A stretch of DNA of 6,704 nucleotides. Source: Acidobacteriota bacterium (GTDB lineage: Bacteria; Acidobacteriota; Terriglobia; Bryobacterales; Bryobacteraceae). Below are positions 1 to 6,591 of this stretch, in pieces. The notes beneath the pieces were generated by a model that worked only from the letters and a program-made list of their open reading frames with translations, was not told where the DNA came from and searched no databases. A program made the translations under genes and the position numbers. Position 1 is the first letter of the stretch; every line of letters starts with the position of its first letter. The DNA lies in assembly GCA_026394095.1 (NCBI GenBank), contig JAPKYY010000113.1, forward strand, positions 1 to 6,704, in the 5' to 3' direction.

Positions 1-637
1 GTTCACTTTCAAAAAGAGTTTCCACTACCGCAGAACAGTTGAGCGGGACAAAGTTTCCGCGCCGGGCCGGGCTCATTTGAAAGAGCGCGCGGGCCACCAG
101 TTCTTTGCCTGTCCCGGTCTCACCGGTAACCAGAATGCTGCGGAAGTGTGGTGCAACGCGCCGGATCTTGGAGAAGAGATCTCCCATCGCCGTGCTGTTG
201 CCGATCATGCCCTCAAATTCGGAACTGGCCGCGAGAGTGGCTTCAATCTGCTGTGTCTTTCGGGCGGCTTCGTGCTTTTCAATAAGCGTGCCAATCTTCT
301 GTCGCAATACGGCGGGGCTTACCGGCTTGTTGATGTAGTCGGCCGCACCCTTCTGAATCGCCTCAACCGCACTCTCGGTCGTGTAATGAGCAGTGACAAG
401 GACGACATCGATAGATGGGTCAAACTCCATTACGCGCTCAAGCAACTCCATGCCGCTGATTCCTGGCATCATCAAATCCGTCACAACGATTTGAGGATGT
501 TCGTTCAGGATATGGTCCAGCGCCACTTCGGGATTCTCAAAGCAGGAGACCTTGAGGTTGTCTGCACTGAGTACCGTCGACAGCAGCTCGAGACTGGCCG
601 GGTTATCGTCGATCAGCGTCATGGTGATTGGCGTCAT
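1..637 (-). CDS. NtrC-family response regulator: receiver plus start of sigma-54 AAA+ domain (partial, 3' end outside window)
   Basis: The frame is open from the ATG at 637 to the left edge (212 complete codons, starting MTPITMTLIDDNPASLELLS). The receiver (about 6-120) has Asp10/Asp11, phospho-acceptor Asp54 in VTDLMMPGISG, Thr82 and Lys104 in YINKPV. A helical linker (about 118-138) leads into the AAA+ domain: FEGMIGNSTAM at 141-151, Walker A GETGTGKE (172-179) and FVPLNCSAV (197-205), all typical of sigma-54 activators. The window ends just before the segment that would show GAFTGA, so contact with sigma-54 cannot be verified, and the DNA-binding domain is not seen. The start could also be Met6 (622), which sits directly before TLIDD; neither has a strong ribosome site, only a distant purine stretch in the receiver gene's end. 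As last visible gene of the operon, it is the plausible transcriptional output of the kinase, perhaps acting on this operon itself (inference). Confidence 0.9.
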   Translation of the reverse strand, partial: MTPITMTLIDDNPASLELLSTVLSADNLKVSCFENPEVALDHILNEHPQIVVTDLMMPGISGMELLERVMEFDPSIDVVLVTAHYTTESAVEAIQKGAADYINKPVSPAVLRQKIGTLIEKHEAARKTQQIEATLAASSEFEGMIGNSTAMGDLFSKIRRVAPHFRSILVTGETGTGKELVARALFQMSPARRGNFVPLNCSAVVETLFESE

Positions 638-647
638 GATCTAAAGC

Positions 648-1016
648 TTACTCGCCCTTGAGTTGTCGGTCTACTGCTGCCAGCAATTGTCGAAACTGAA
701 CCGGCTTGGTGAGATAGTCGCGAAATCCTGCCTGCCTGCCTCTTTGGCTGTCTCCCTGCATTGCGTAAGCCGTAACGGCGATCAGCGGAATCCGGCACAA
801 ATCTGGATCTGCAAGAACTCTTTCGAGGACGGCATAACCGTCGAGACCAGGCATCTGGATGTCCATCAATACGAGGTCTGGACGCCACTCTCGCATAACA
901 GTCAGGGATGAGGCACCGTCTTCGGCCTCGCGGATTTCATGCCCTGCGTGTTCCAGCGCAGTGCGCAAGAGCTCGCGGTTGCTTGGCTTGTCGTCGACGA
1001 TGAGCAGTCGTGCCAT
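648..1016 (-). CDS. Single-domain response regulator (stand-alone receiver, DivK/CheY-like)
   Basis: A 122-residue receiver with no output domain. Conserved residues are all visible: Asp8/Asp9 acidic pocket in LLIVDDK, phospho-acceptor Asp52 in LVLMDIQMPGLDG, Thr82 in AVTAYAM and Lys104 in YLTKPV. The sequence is of the type that follows hybrid histidine kinases and acts as a phosphate shuttle or allosteric partner, as DivK does. The ATG follows the kinase TAA by one base and has no good Shine-Dalgarno site, so translation probably depends on ribosomes ending the kinase gene. The stop is 10 bases before the start of the NtrC-type regulator. Most likely it exchanges phosphate with the neighbouring hybrid kinase; that pairing is inferred from adjacency only. 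Confidence 0.92.
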   Translation of the reverse strand: MARLLIVDDKPSNRELLRTALEHAGHEIREAEDGASSLTVMREWRPDLVLMDIQMPGLDGYAVLERVLADPDLCRIPLIAVTAYAMQGDSQRGRQAGFRDYLTKPVQFRQLLAAVDRQLKGE

Positions 1017-1017
1017 C

Positions 1018-2841
1018 TTAGTTTGCTTTCGGTGCCAGACGCCGCACCATCGCCAGAAGTTTATCTTTGGCCACCGGCTTGGTCAAATATTCAACCGCTC
1101 CCATTTTGAGGACGGAATCGTCTGCCATTACCGATACAACCGCGACTGGAATCTCGCGCGTCTCGCGAAGACCTTTCAGTGAGCGCAGGGCCTCAAGGCC
1201 GCTTTCGCCAGGCAACAGCAGATCGAGCAGAACCAGATCAGGCCGGATCTCAAGAGCCTTGACGAGCGTCTCGCGAATCGAATCGACGAAGACGAGTTCA
1301 TAGCTGTTGACTTCGAGATATTCCCGAAGCAATTCTCTTGCGGCCGAGTCGTCTTCGAGGGCGAGTACGATTGGCCGGTCACGGCGGGGAGAGGATGGAT
1401 CCGTAGCGGTGGTGGGCAGTGTAAAGCTGAATTTACTCCCATTGCCCAGCTCACTCTCAACCCAGATCTTGCCACCCATCTGCTCAAGCAGGCGACGGCA
1501 GATGGCGAGTCCCAAGCCTGTTCCCTCTCGAACACCTTTGGTGGTCGCTGCTACCTGGTAAAAGACGTCGAAAATGGATTCATGGTGTTCAGGCGGAACG
1601 CCAATGCCGGTGTCGGTAACCCGGATCACCACCATGTGATCCTGTTCGCTGGCTTCAACCAGAACAGAGCCGCCGGCCGGAGTGAATTTAATTGCGTTGC
1701 TCAAAAGATTCAATAGCAACTGGTGCACCCGCACACGGTCTGCCCATGCTTCAAGACCACTGGCAACGTTGCATTTGAGCGAAAGCCCTTTTGCTTCGGC
1801 CTGCGGGAGGACACTGGCCACCGTCTCATCGATGAGGGATTGCAGGGCGATAACTTCCAGATGAAACTCAAGGCGTCCAGCCTCAATCTTGCTGAGATCA
1901 AGAATGTCGTTGATCAGCGTTAGCAGATGCTGCGAGTCTTTTTGGATGTGCCGGATGAAGCGGGTCTGCTTTTCGTTGAGGGGGCCCTCCATGCCTTCGG
2001 CCAGCAATTCGGAGAAGCCGATGATGGTGTGAAGAGGGGAGCGCAGTTCGTGGCTCATGCTGGCCAGAAATTCGCTCTTGGCCCGGGAGGCGGTTTCGGC
2101 GCGGGTGCGTTCTTCTTCGAGCCGCTCCTCGAAGCGGCGGCGCTCGGTAATGTCCCTCAGCACCACAAGCTGGGCTGAGCGGCCCTGATACTGCATGGGA
2201 TGGCGTCTGGCCTCTACTTCGATCTCCTCACCGTTCTTTCGCACGTGGCGGCGCGGGCCATCTTCTACTTCCATCGGCCCGCTTCTCCCCGCAGAGCGCA
2301 GATCCTGGATGGTTATGGTGAGAAACTCCTCGCGGGTGTAGCCATAGGTGAGGATGGCTTGCGAGTTGACGTCAAGAAATTGAAGCGTTTCCTGGTCATA
2401 GACGCAGCAGGCGACAGGCGTCAATTCGAAAAGCTGGCGTGTTTGCTCTGCTGTATCACGTAGCGCTTCGGCCATGGCTTCGGCCTCACTGACATCGCGG
2501 ATTACGGCGACGACATGGTGCTTGCCTTCCACCTCAACCGGGCTGATGCTGATCTGTACCGGAATTTCTACGCCATCTTTGCGCAGTGCCCGCAGTCTCA
2601 TGGATTTGCCCATGGGCCTCATGCTGGGCGCGGCGGCGAAGGCGGCTCGATGGATGTGATGTCCGCTGCGTTGTTTCATCGGGACAAGATCTTCCACTTG
2701 CATGGAAAGTAGCTCTGCACGGCTGAATCCGAGGATCCTTTCGCAGCTCGGATTGGCCAGAACAATTCTTCCCGAGGCATCGATTTCCATCACTCCATCG
2801 GGAGCAGCATCCAGCAGGTATTCGAATCGGTGGTCCATCAT
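1018..2841 (-). CDS. Soluble hybrid sensor histidine kinase: PAS-PAS-HisKA-HATPase-receiver
   Basis: A cytoplasmic sensor kinase that autophosphorylates on His and should pass phosphate to its own receiver and to partner regulators. Domain order in 607 residues: PAS 1 (about 5-118), PAS 2 (about 132-232), charged coiled-coil linker (about 232-256), HisKA with H-box SHELRSPL (phospho-His264), HATPase with N-box NLLSNAIKFTP (Asn382), G1 DTGIGV (410-415) and G2 GTGLGLAI (440-447), then a receiver (about 490-607) with acidic Asp497/Asp498, phospho-Asp540, Ser570 and Lys588 in YLTKPV. All residues for kinase and receiver activity are present. There is no signal peptide or membrane segment, so it senses an internal cue through PAS. 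PAS 1 has His61 where FixL carries its heme ligand, but lacks FixL's conserved Arg residues. Translation begins at Met1 (2841) or Met2 (2838); GGGG sits 6 bases before the second ATG, 8 bases or so after the membrane-protein stop. A downstream receiver gene begins one base after its stop. Signal and target are unknown. Confidence 0.92.
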   Translation of the reverse strand: MMDHRFEYLLDAAPDGVMEIDASGRIVLANPSCERILGFSRAELLSMQVEDLVPMKQRSGHHIHRAAFAAAPSMRPMGKSMRLRALRKDGVEIPVQISISPVEVEGKHHVVAVIRDVSEAEAMAEALRDTAEQTRQLFELTPVACCVYDQETLQFLDVNSQAILTYGYTREEFLTITIQDLRSAGRSGPMEVEDGPRRHVRKNGEEIEVEARRHPMQYQGRSAQLVVLRDITERRRFEERLEEERTRAETASRAKSEFLASMSHELRSPLHTIIGFSELLAEGMEGPLNEKQTRFIRHIQKDSQHLLTLINDILDLSKIEAGRLEFHLEVIALQSLIDETVASVLPQAEAKGLSLKCNVASGLEAWADRVRVHQLLLNLLSNAIKFTPAGGSVLVEASEQDHMVVIRVTDTGIGVPPEHHESIFDVFYQVAATTKGVREGTGLGLAICRRLLEQMGGKIWVESELGNGSKFSFTLPTTATDPSSPRRDRPIVLALEDDSAARELLREYLEVNSYELVFVDSIRETLVKALEIRPDLVLLDLLLPGESGLEALRSLKGLRETREIPVAVVSVMADDSVLKMGAVEYLTKPVAKDKLLAMVRRLAPKAN

Positions 2842-2849
2842 CTACCCCG

Positions 2850-3404
2850 TTATCTTCCCACTGCCAGAACGTCCCGTCTTTCCCAAGCGCCACTGAAGTA
2901 TTGGGCCGCCATCATTCCCAGGCTCATGCCCACAAGCATGCTGCCCTGAGAGAACCAGGCAATGCGCGGGTCTGCCATTGGCAGCAAAGTCATTGGCATA
3001 TGTGCGAGGCCCATCCCGATTTGCATCCCAATCCCATCACACAGAAGCGTAGACCAGCCTCTGCCTTCACTCCGGGCCTCTCTGAGGCATCGGGCTTCGC
3101 GCCAGATTGGTGGCAGCGAAAAAGCCCACATACCCAGGCTCATCAAGGCGTAGTGATCGATGTTGAAAGCATGGTGGCAAGTGGACCCAAACCAGAGCGA
3201 AGGAAGCAGCATCCCCAGGCCCCCCCAGCCGGTCATCGCCAGGTACATGTCCAGATGCGCTCCCCAGCGCAATCTGGTGAAGGCGAAGACGCCGATGATC
3301 AACGTAACGCCAAGGCCACCGGTGATTCCCAGCGGCCAGGGGGAAAGCTTCGCCAGCAAAGCGACCTGTGCGAGACAGCTCAAAGTGATCAGGTACGGAT
3401 TCAC
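2850..3404 (-). CDS. Uncharacterised six-helix membrane protein, Met/His-rich, coupled to ccoI
   Basis: I do not recognise the family. With the GTG start the protein has 184 residues and starts MNPYLITLSC; the start overlaps the ATPase stop as GTGA (3401-3404) behind a GGAGAG site. Six membrane helices are suggested at about 4-21, 24-42, 53-73, 86-101, 117-142 and 150-172. Positive charges lie in loop 2-3 (Arg44, Arg46), loop 4-5 (Arg102, 105, 108, 111, 115) and the C-terminus, giving both termini in the cytoplasm. Loop 3-4, on the outer face, holds CHHAFNIDH (Cys76, His77, His78, Asp83, His84), and helix 5 ends outward with AHMPMTLLPM (His135, Met136, Met138, Met143). Fifteen of 184 residues are Met. 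Clustered His/Met/Cys facing outward beside a copper pump suggests copper or heme handling during oxidase assembly; this is inference. It does not look like CcoS (too long), CcoH, or a TauE/SafE protein (no HCxxMCGG-type motif). An ATG start at 3446 (198 residues) is the alternative. Confidence 0.8.
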   Translation of the reverse strand: MNPYLITLSCLAQVALLAKLSPWPLGITGGLGVTLIIGVFAFTRLRWGAHLDMYLAMTGWGGLGMLLPSLWFGSTCHHAFNIDHYALMSLGMWAFSLPPIWREARCLREARSEGRGWSTLLCDGIGMQIGMGLAHMPMTLLPMADPRIAWFSQGSMLVGMSLGMMAAQYFSGAWERRDVLAVGR

Positions 3405-5311
3405 GATAAACTCTCCGCCGGATTCGCCTTGGCTGGAGCTTCCCAATCCATGAGCCGCATGGAATCAAGGATTACTGTGAGGCTTGAGGCAAGCATCAAC
3501 AGAGCGGCTGCAACCGGATGCAGCCAACCGAAGGCGGCGAGGCTGATGCCCACCGCGTTGTAGGCGAGTGAGAAGCCGATGTTGCGCCGGATGGTGCGGC
3601 GGGCCGCGCGGGCAATGGCAATTGCTTCCGGCAAAGCGCGCCAGTTCTGATGCAGCATCACAAATCCACTGACGTCCCGCACCAGCTCAACGCTTGTCGA
3701 AAGTGTAAGGCTGGTTTCACTCCAGGCCATTGCGGCGATATCGTTTAAGCCGTCGCCGACAAAAAGAACTTTGCTGCCGCCCTTTTGCAGAACTTCGATT
3801 GCGGTGTGTTTGTCGATCGGAGACTGCCTGACGAACTGTTCTCCAATGGGGATTGCCGAGGCACGCTCGGAACCATCGCCGGTAGAGAGCATCACCTTCA
3901 GACCAGCCCGTTCGAGGTCGAGAACTGCTTCCGGCACACTGCCCTCACAGATTTCTTTCAGCGTGATCTCAGCGGCAAGCTCGCCATCGACGCGCAGCTC
4001 CAGTTCGCGGCTTTCTTGTTTTGCACCAGCAAAGAGCAGGCGCCCATCCGCGAAACGGGCTTCGATGCCGACACCAGCCAGTAATCGGATGCTTTCCAGC
4101 GACGTTGACGCCTCTATCGGTTTGCCTTCCCAGAGGCTTCGCAGGGCAGTTGCGATGGGATGGTGGCTGGCCGATTCGGCTTCACGCAACAGGTATCTCA
4201 GTTCGTTCTCCCGGGATTTCCAGGCTGGAGAAACTTGCCAGCTGGCTTCATACTCTTCAGGCAAGGTAAGTGTTCCCGTCTTGTCGAAAACAACGGTATC
4301 AATTTCGGAAAGCTTCTCGATCGCTTCGCCCGAGCGCGCCAGAATACCGAGTTCTCTCAAGCGTGAGATCGCCGACCAAACTGCCAGAGGTGTAGCAAAA
4401 CCCAGAGCGCAAGGACAGGCAATTACCAATACCGATAAGGAGCAAAAGAGTGCCGTCGCCCAATCTCCATTCCTGGAATGCACCAGGAGCGTGATCAGGC
4501 TGACCAGGATGACTACAGGCCCGAACCAGCGCAGCACTGCCATTGCCAGGCGTTGTTCACGGCCAGGCACGGCAAGACCTGCGGCTACCAGATCTCGAAT
4601 CTGATCGAGCTCAGCTTCGCCGCCAGCTTCGGTTGCTTCGCAGTCAATTGAGGCATCGATCAGATAGGCACCTGCTCCAACGCTGTCTCCCACCCCACGG
4701 CTGCGGGCAAAACTCTCTCCCGTCAGCGTAGCTTCGTGGAAGTAAGCGTTGCCGGCAATAATCTTTGCGTCTACCGGTACTGCCTCACCAGGCAAGACAC
4801 GGAAGCGGTCGCCGGCCTGAACATCGGCGGCAGTGACTCGTTCGCCATTGAGCCTGCGCACCATCCGTTGATCGGGTGCCCAATCGCCGAGTGATCGCAG
4901 AACTCTGGCCTTGCCATAGGCTCCTACTTGCCGTCCCAGTGAATAGATCACCAGCAGCATGGATGCCACGTCGGCATAAGTTCCACCTGCCTGGGTTTGA
5001 AGTGAAACTATGGACGCGCCGAGACTTCCGGCAATGCCCAGCAGAAAAAGAAGTTCAATGCCCAGGCGTCTGAGTTTGAATGCCTGCCAAACGGCTTCGA
5101 CAAACTCTTTGGCCAACAATCCGAATACGGCAACCGCTACGCAAAGAATCGAAAGCTCAAGAGAGAATCTTTCCTGAGTGGTGACTTCTGAGCCATTGAC
5201 TGCCAGGCCCATCACCATCGCATTCATGGCAAGAAAGGCACCTGCGCCAATCCGCCACCAGACCGATGCCGGGGCTTCATCACCGCAATCGCAATCGATT
5301 CTTTGCTTCAT
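3401..5311 (-). CDS. ccoI: Copper-translocating P1B-type ATPase, CcoI/FixI type, lacking the N-terminal metal-binding domain
   Basis: CcoI/FixI exports Cu+ from the cytoplasm so that copper can be placed in the CcoN binuclear centre. All P-type ATPase parts are visible in 636 residues: actuator TGES (197-200), transmembrane metal site CPC (299-301), phosphorylated Asp343 in DKTGTLT, nucleotide-domain HP (His384-Pro385), TGDG (477-480) and hinge GDGLND (519-524). Eight membrane helices are predicted by eye: about 17-38, 51-68, 83-103, 112-128, 258-277, 286-306, 579-597 and 599-618. Tyr584-Asn585 in helix 7 and Met606...Ser609-Ser610 in helix 8 complete the copper-ATPase signature. The protein is short for CcoI (often 700-830) because it has no GMTCxxC-type domain; only CDC (Cys7, Cys9) remains in a 16-residue cytoplasmic leader. 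Its start follows the ccoP stop by 6 bases with a weak purine-rich site (GAGAAGAAG) in the ccoP end. Its TGA overlaps the next gene's GTG. Copper specificity is well supported; the maturation role is inferred from the oxidase neighbours. Confidence 0.93.
   Translation of the reverse strand: MKQRIDCDCGDEAPASVWWRIGAGAFLAMNAMVMGLAVNGSEVTTQERFSLELSILCVAVAVFGLLAKEFVEAVWQAFKLRRLGIELLFLLGIAGSLGASIVSLQTQAGGTYADVASMLLVIYSLGRQVGAYGKARVLRSLGDWAPDQRMVRRLNGERVTAADVQAGDRFRVLPGEAVPVDAKIIAGNAYFHEATLTGESFARSRGVGDSVGAGAYLIDASIDCEATEAGGEAELDQIRDLVAAGLAVPGREQRLAMAVLRWFGPVVILVSLITLLVHSRNGDWATALFCSLSVLVIACPCALGFATPLAVWSAISRLRELGILARSGEAIEKLSEIDTVVFDKTGTLTLPEEYEASWQVSPAWKSRENELRYLLREAESASHHPIATALRSLWEGKPIEASTSLESIRLLAGVGIEARFADGRLLFAGAKQESRELELRVDGELAAEITLKEICEGSVPEAVLDLERAGLKVMLSTGDGSERASAIPIGEQFVRQSPIDKHTAIEVLQKGGSKVLFVGDGLNDIAAMAWSETSLTLSTSVELVRDVSGFVMLHQNWRALPEAIAIARAARRTIRRNIGFSLAYNAVGISLAAFGWLHPVAAALLMLASSLTVILDSMRLMDWEAPAKANPAESLS
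3411..3416 (-). promoter_or_regulatory. Ribosome binding site selecting the GTG start of the membrane protein
   Basis: GGAGAG on the minus strand, 6 bases before the GTG at 3404-3402 and inside the last codons of the ATPase gene. It favours this GTG over the in-frame ATG at 3446, which would add 14 Gly/Ser/Glu-rich residues. Confidence 0.65.
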
Positions 5312-5317
5312 GGTTGG

Positions 5318-5965
5318 TTACTTCTTCTCAGCGAATTCTGTGAGTGTTGCTGCAGTCCAGGCGCCGTTGGCACCCACTTCTTTGCGGACCGCTTCGACGA
5401 CAGCTTTCGCTACCGGGCCTGACTTGTTGCCGAAAGAACTTCGGATGTAGGTCAGCACAGCAGCAATTTCTTCGTCGTTGTAGTTGTCTTTCCAGGCCGG
5501 CATCTGGGAGTTGTAGGTTTGGCCCTTTACCACCAGTTCGCCATTGACGCCGTTGACGAGAATGGCAGTCAGCCGGCGAACGTCGCCGTTGACATATTCA
5601 GAATCGGCCAGTGGCGGGAATTGTCCTGCAAGCCCCTTACCGTCGGCCTGATGACACTGGGTGCAGGCGTTGTAAACTTCTGCACCCAGCACCATTGGGT
5701 TTTGCGGTGCACTTGGGCCTGCCGCACCTGGGCCGGCTGCTCGCTCTGCCAGGCCAGTGCCAGTCCAGTCGCCAGCGTAGGTGCCCATGTAATAGCCGCC
5801 CCACATTGTGAATAGAAAGCAAATGATCAGGAAGAGCACGGGGGTCGGGCGGATGCCGTCCCGTGGTTCGCTCATCTCACGCATGGCTGCAGTGTGCATT
5901 TCCATGATGCGGTCTTCCATCTCTGGAGCCCGCTTGAATTCCGGTTTCGCTTGATCCGAGTTCAT
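5318..5965 (-). CDS. ccoP: cbb3-type oxidase subunit III-like protein with a single heme c site
   Basis: This is a membrane-anchored cytochrome c that should feed electrons to the oxidase, the role of CcoP. The 215 residues comprise a charged, Met-rich cytoplasmic N-terminus (1-42), one membrane helix (about 43-62), a Gly/Ala/Pro linker (about 68-90) and a class I cytochrome c domain. The heme site is CTQCH (Cys101, Cys104, His105) and Met155 in YNSQMPAW is the likely sixth ligand; DEEIAAVLTYIRSSFGN is a typical C-terminal cytochrome c helix. No second CXXCH exists, whereas classical CcoP is a diheme protein of about 290-310 residues. The start is fixed by a GGAGG site and the ATGA overlap with ccoO; no separate ccoQ fits between them. 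The stop is 6 bases from the ATPase start. The cytochrome c call is certain; the CcoP name rests on position and fold and could be replaced by 'monoheme oxidase-associated cytochrome c'. Confidence 0.85.
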   Translation of the reverse strand: MNSDQAKPEFKRAPEMEDRIMEMHTAAMREMSEPRDGIRPTPVLFLIICFLFTMWGGYYMGTYAGDWTGTGLAERAAGPGAAGPSAPQNPMVLGAEVYNACTQCHQADGKGLAGQFPPLADSEYVNGDVRRLTAILVNGVNGELVVKGQTYNSQMPAWKDNYNDEEIAAVLTYIRSSFGNKSGPVAKAVVEAVRKEVGANGAWTAATLTEFAEKK

Positions 5966-6591
5966 TGTGCAGCCTCCGGGAGTGGAAAGGTCTTGTTCAG
6001 TCCCCGCAGATATTCAATGAGGGCTTTCCCTCTTTCATTGGGCACCAGCTGGGTGATTCCATTTTGCTGTAGTGGCTCTGGAATCTTGATGACATCGGCT
6101 GGGAATGCTCCAGCCGGTAAAGCGTCGCCATTCTTCATTTCGGTGAACAGATAATTGAATCTCGGCATGGTGGAACCAGGCGAGGTGATCTGCGGATTAT
6201 AGAGGTGCAACGCATGCCAGACGGCTGAGGGCTGTCTCGATCCGATGCTGGCGAGGTCAGGACCTGTGCGCTGCGTTCCCAGTTGGTGAGGCTTCTCAAA
6301 GATATAGTCGCGAGGAACGCTGCGGCGGGTGCCCCAGTTTCGGCGGATGTCCGCCCCGTAGCCCTTCATTCGGATCTGTTGGGTGTGGCAATAGATGCAG
6401 CCCTGATCAATGTAAACAGCTCTTCCTTTGAGTTGTTCCCCGAAATAGGGGACAGGGTATTGTGTGCCATCTGCTTTCTTGACCGGTTGCAGTTCACGGA
6501 ACTGCCAGTTGGGCACGATCACCAGGCCGGTAACCGAGGCGGCTATGGTGAGGAAGACGCCCAGAGCGAGTCCAATATTTCTACTTGTCAT
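5962..6591 (-). CDS. ccoO: cbb3-type cytochrome c oxidase subunit II (monoheme cytochrome c)
   Basis: CcoO/FixO is a membrane-anchored c-type cytochrome that passes electrons to the CcoN heme-copper centre of cbb3 oxidase; its heme domain faces the periplasm. The 209 residues are close to the usual family length. Visible features: one N-terminal membrane anchor (about residues 7-26), then the heme c site GCIYCHT with Cys65, Cys68 and axial His69, followed by the CcoO-typical QQIR, NWGTRRSVPRDYIFEKP, GTQRTGPDLASIGSRQP and WHALHLYNP segments. Met142 in STMPRFNYLF is the expected sixth heme ligand. The start has an AAGGAG site and sits inside the end of the upstream gene. The stop overlaps the ccoP start as ATGA (5962-5965). 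The family call is firm. A NorC-like cytochrome is the nearest alternative, but the segments after the heme site and the CcoP/CcoI neighbours argue for CcoO. Confidence 0.93.
   Translation of the reverse strand: MTSRNIGLALGVFLTIAASVTGLVIVPNWQFRELQPVKKADGTQYPVPYFGEQLKGRAVYIDQGCIYCHTQQIRMKGYGADIRRNWGTRRSVPRDYIFEKPHQLGTQRTGPDLASIGSRQPSAVWHALHLYNPQITSPGSTMPRFNYLFTEMKNGDALPAGAFPADVIKIPEPLQQNGITQLVPNERGKALIEYLRGLNKTFPLPEAAQ
5973..5977 (-). promoter_or_regulatory. Ribosome binding site of the ccoP-like gene
   Basis: A perfect GGAGG on the minus strand, 7 bases before the ATG at 5965-5963 and inside the end of ccoO. It is the strongest Shine-Dalgarno site in the window and settles the ccoP-like start. 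Confidence 0.75.

Noticed and set aside
77..661. Plus-strand open frame of 194 codons opposite the NtrC-type regulator
   Set aside because: The minus frame here encodes an intact receiver and Walker A motif running off the window; the plus frame has no motif or ribosome site of note.
1002..1015. TGGCACG on the minus strand at the start of the stand-alone receiver, resembling a sigma-54 -24 element
   Set aside because: The required GC of the -12 element is not at the correct distance (the position reads CA), and the sequence is the start of the receiver coding region.
2850..3404. Assignment of the membrane protein to TauE/SafE (UreH-like), CcoS or CcoH families
   Set aside because: No HCxxMCGG-type motif, far longer than CcoS, and a six-helix layout unlike the single-anchor CcoH.
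3405..3446. ATG at 3446 as the start of the membrane protein (14 extra residues)
   Set aside because: It would overlap ccoI by 46 bases and add a Gly/Ser/Glu-rich leader. The GTG at 3404 has GGAGAG at 6 bases and the usual coupled GTGA overlap. Not excluded, only less likely.
2901..3563. Plus-strand open frame of 220 codons opposite the membrane protein and the ccoI end
   Set aside because: The product is His/Gln/Pro-rich without a fold signature. The opposite strand gives a clean six-helix protein with an overlapping start and ribosome site, which fits the operon.
3771..4604. Plus-strand open frame of 277 codons opposite ccoI
   Set aside because: Lies entirely antisense to well-supported catalytic domains of the ATPase; its product is Ser/Arg/Ala-rich low-complexity sequence without recognisable motifs, as expected for a shadow frame in GC-rich DNA.
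5962..6591. NorC (nitric oxide reductase cytochrome c subunit) instead of CcoO
   Set aside because: CcoO-typical segments after the heme site (QQIR, WGTRRSVPRDYIFEKP, RTGPDL) and the neighbouring CcoP-like and CcoI genes fit cbb3 oxidase.
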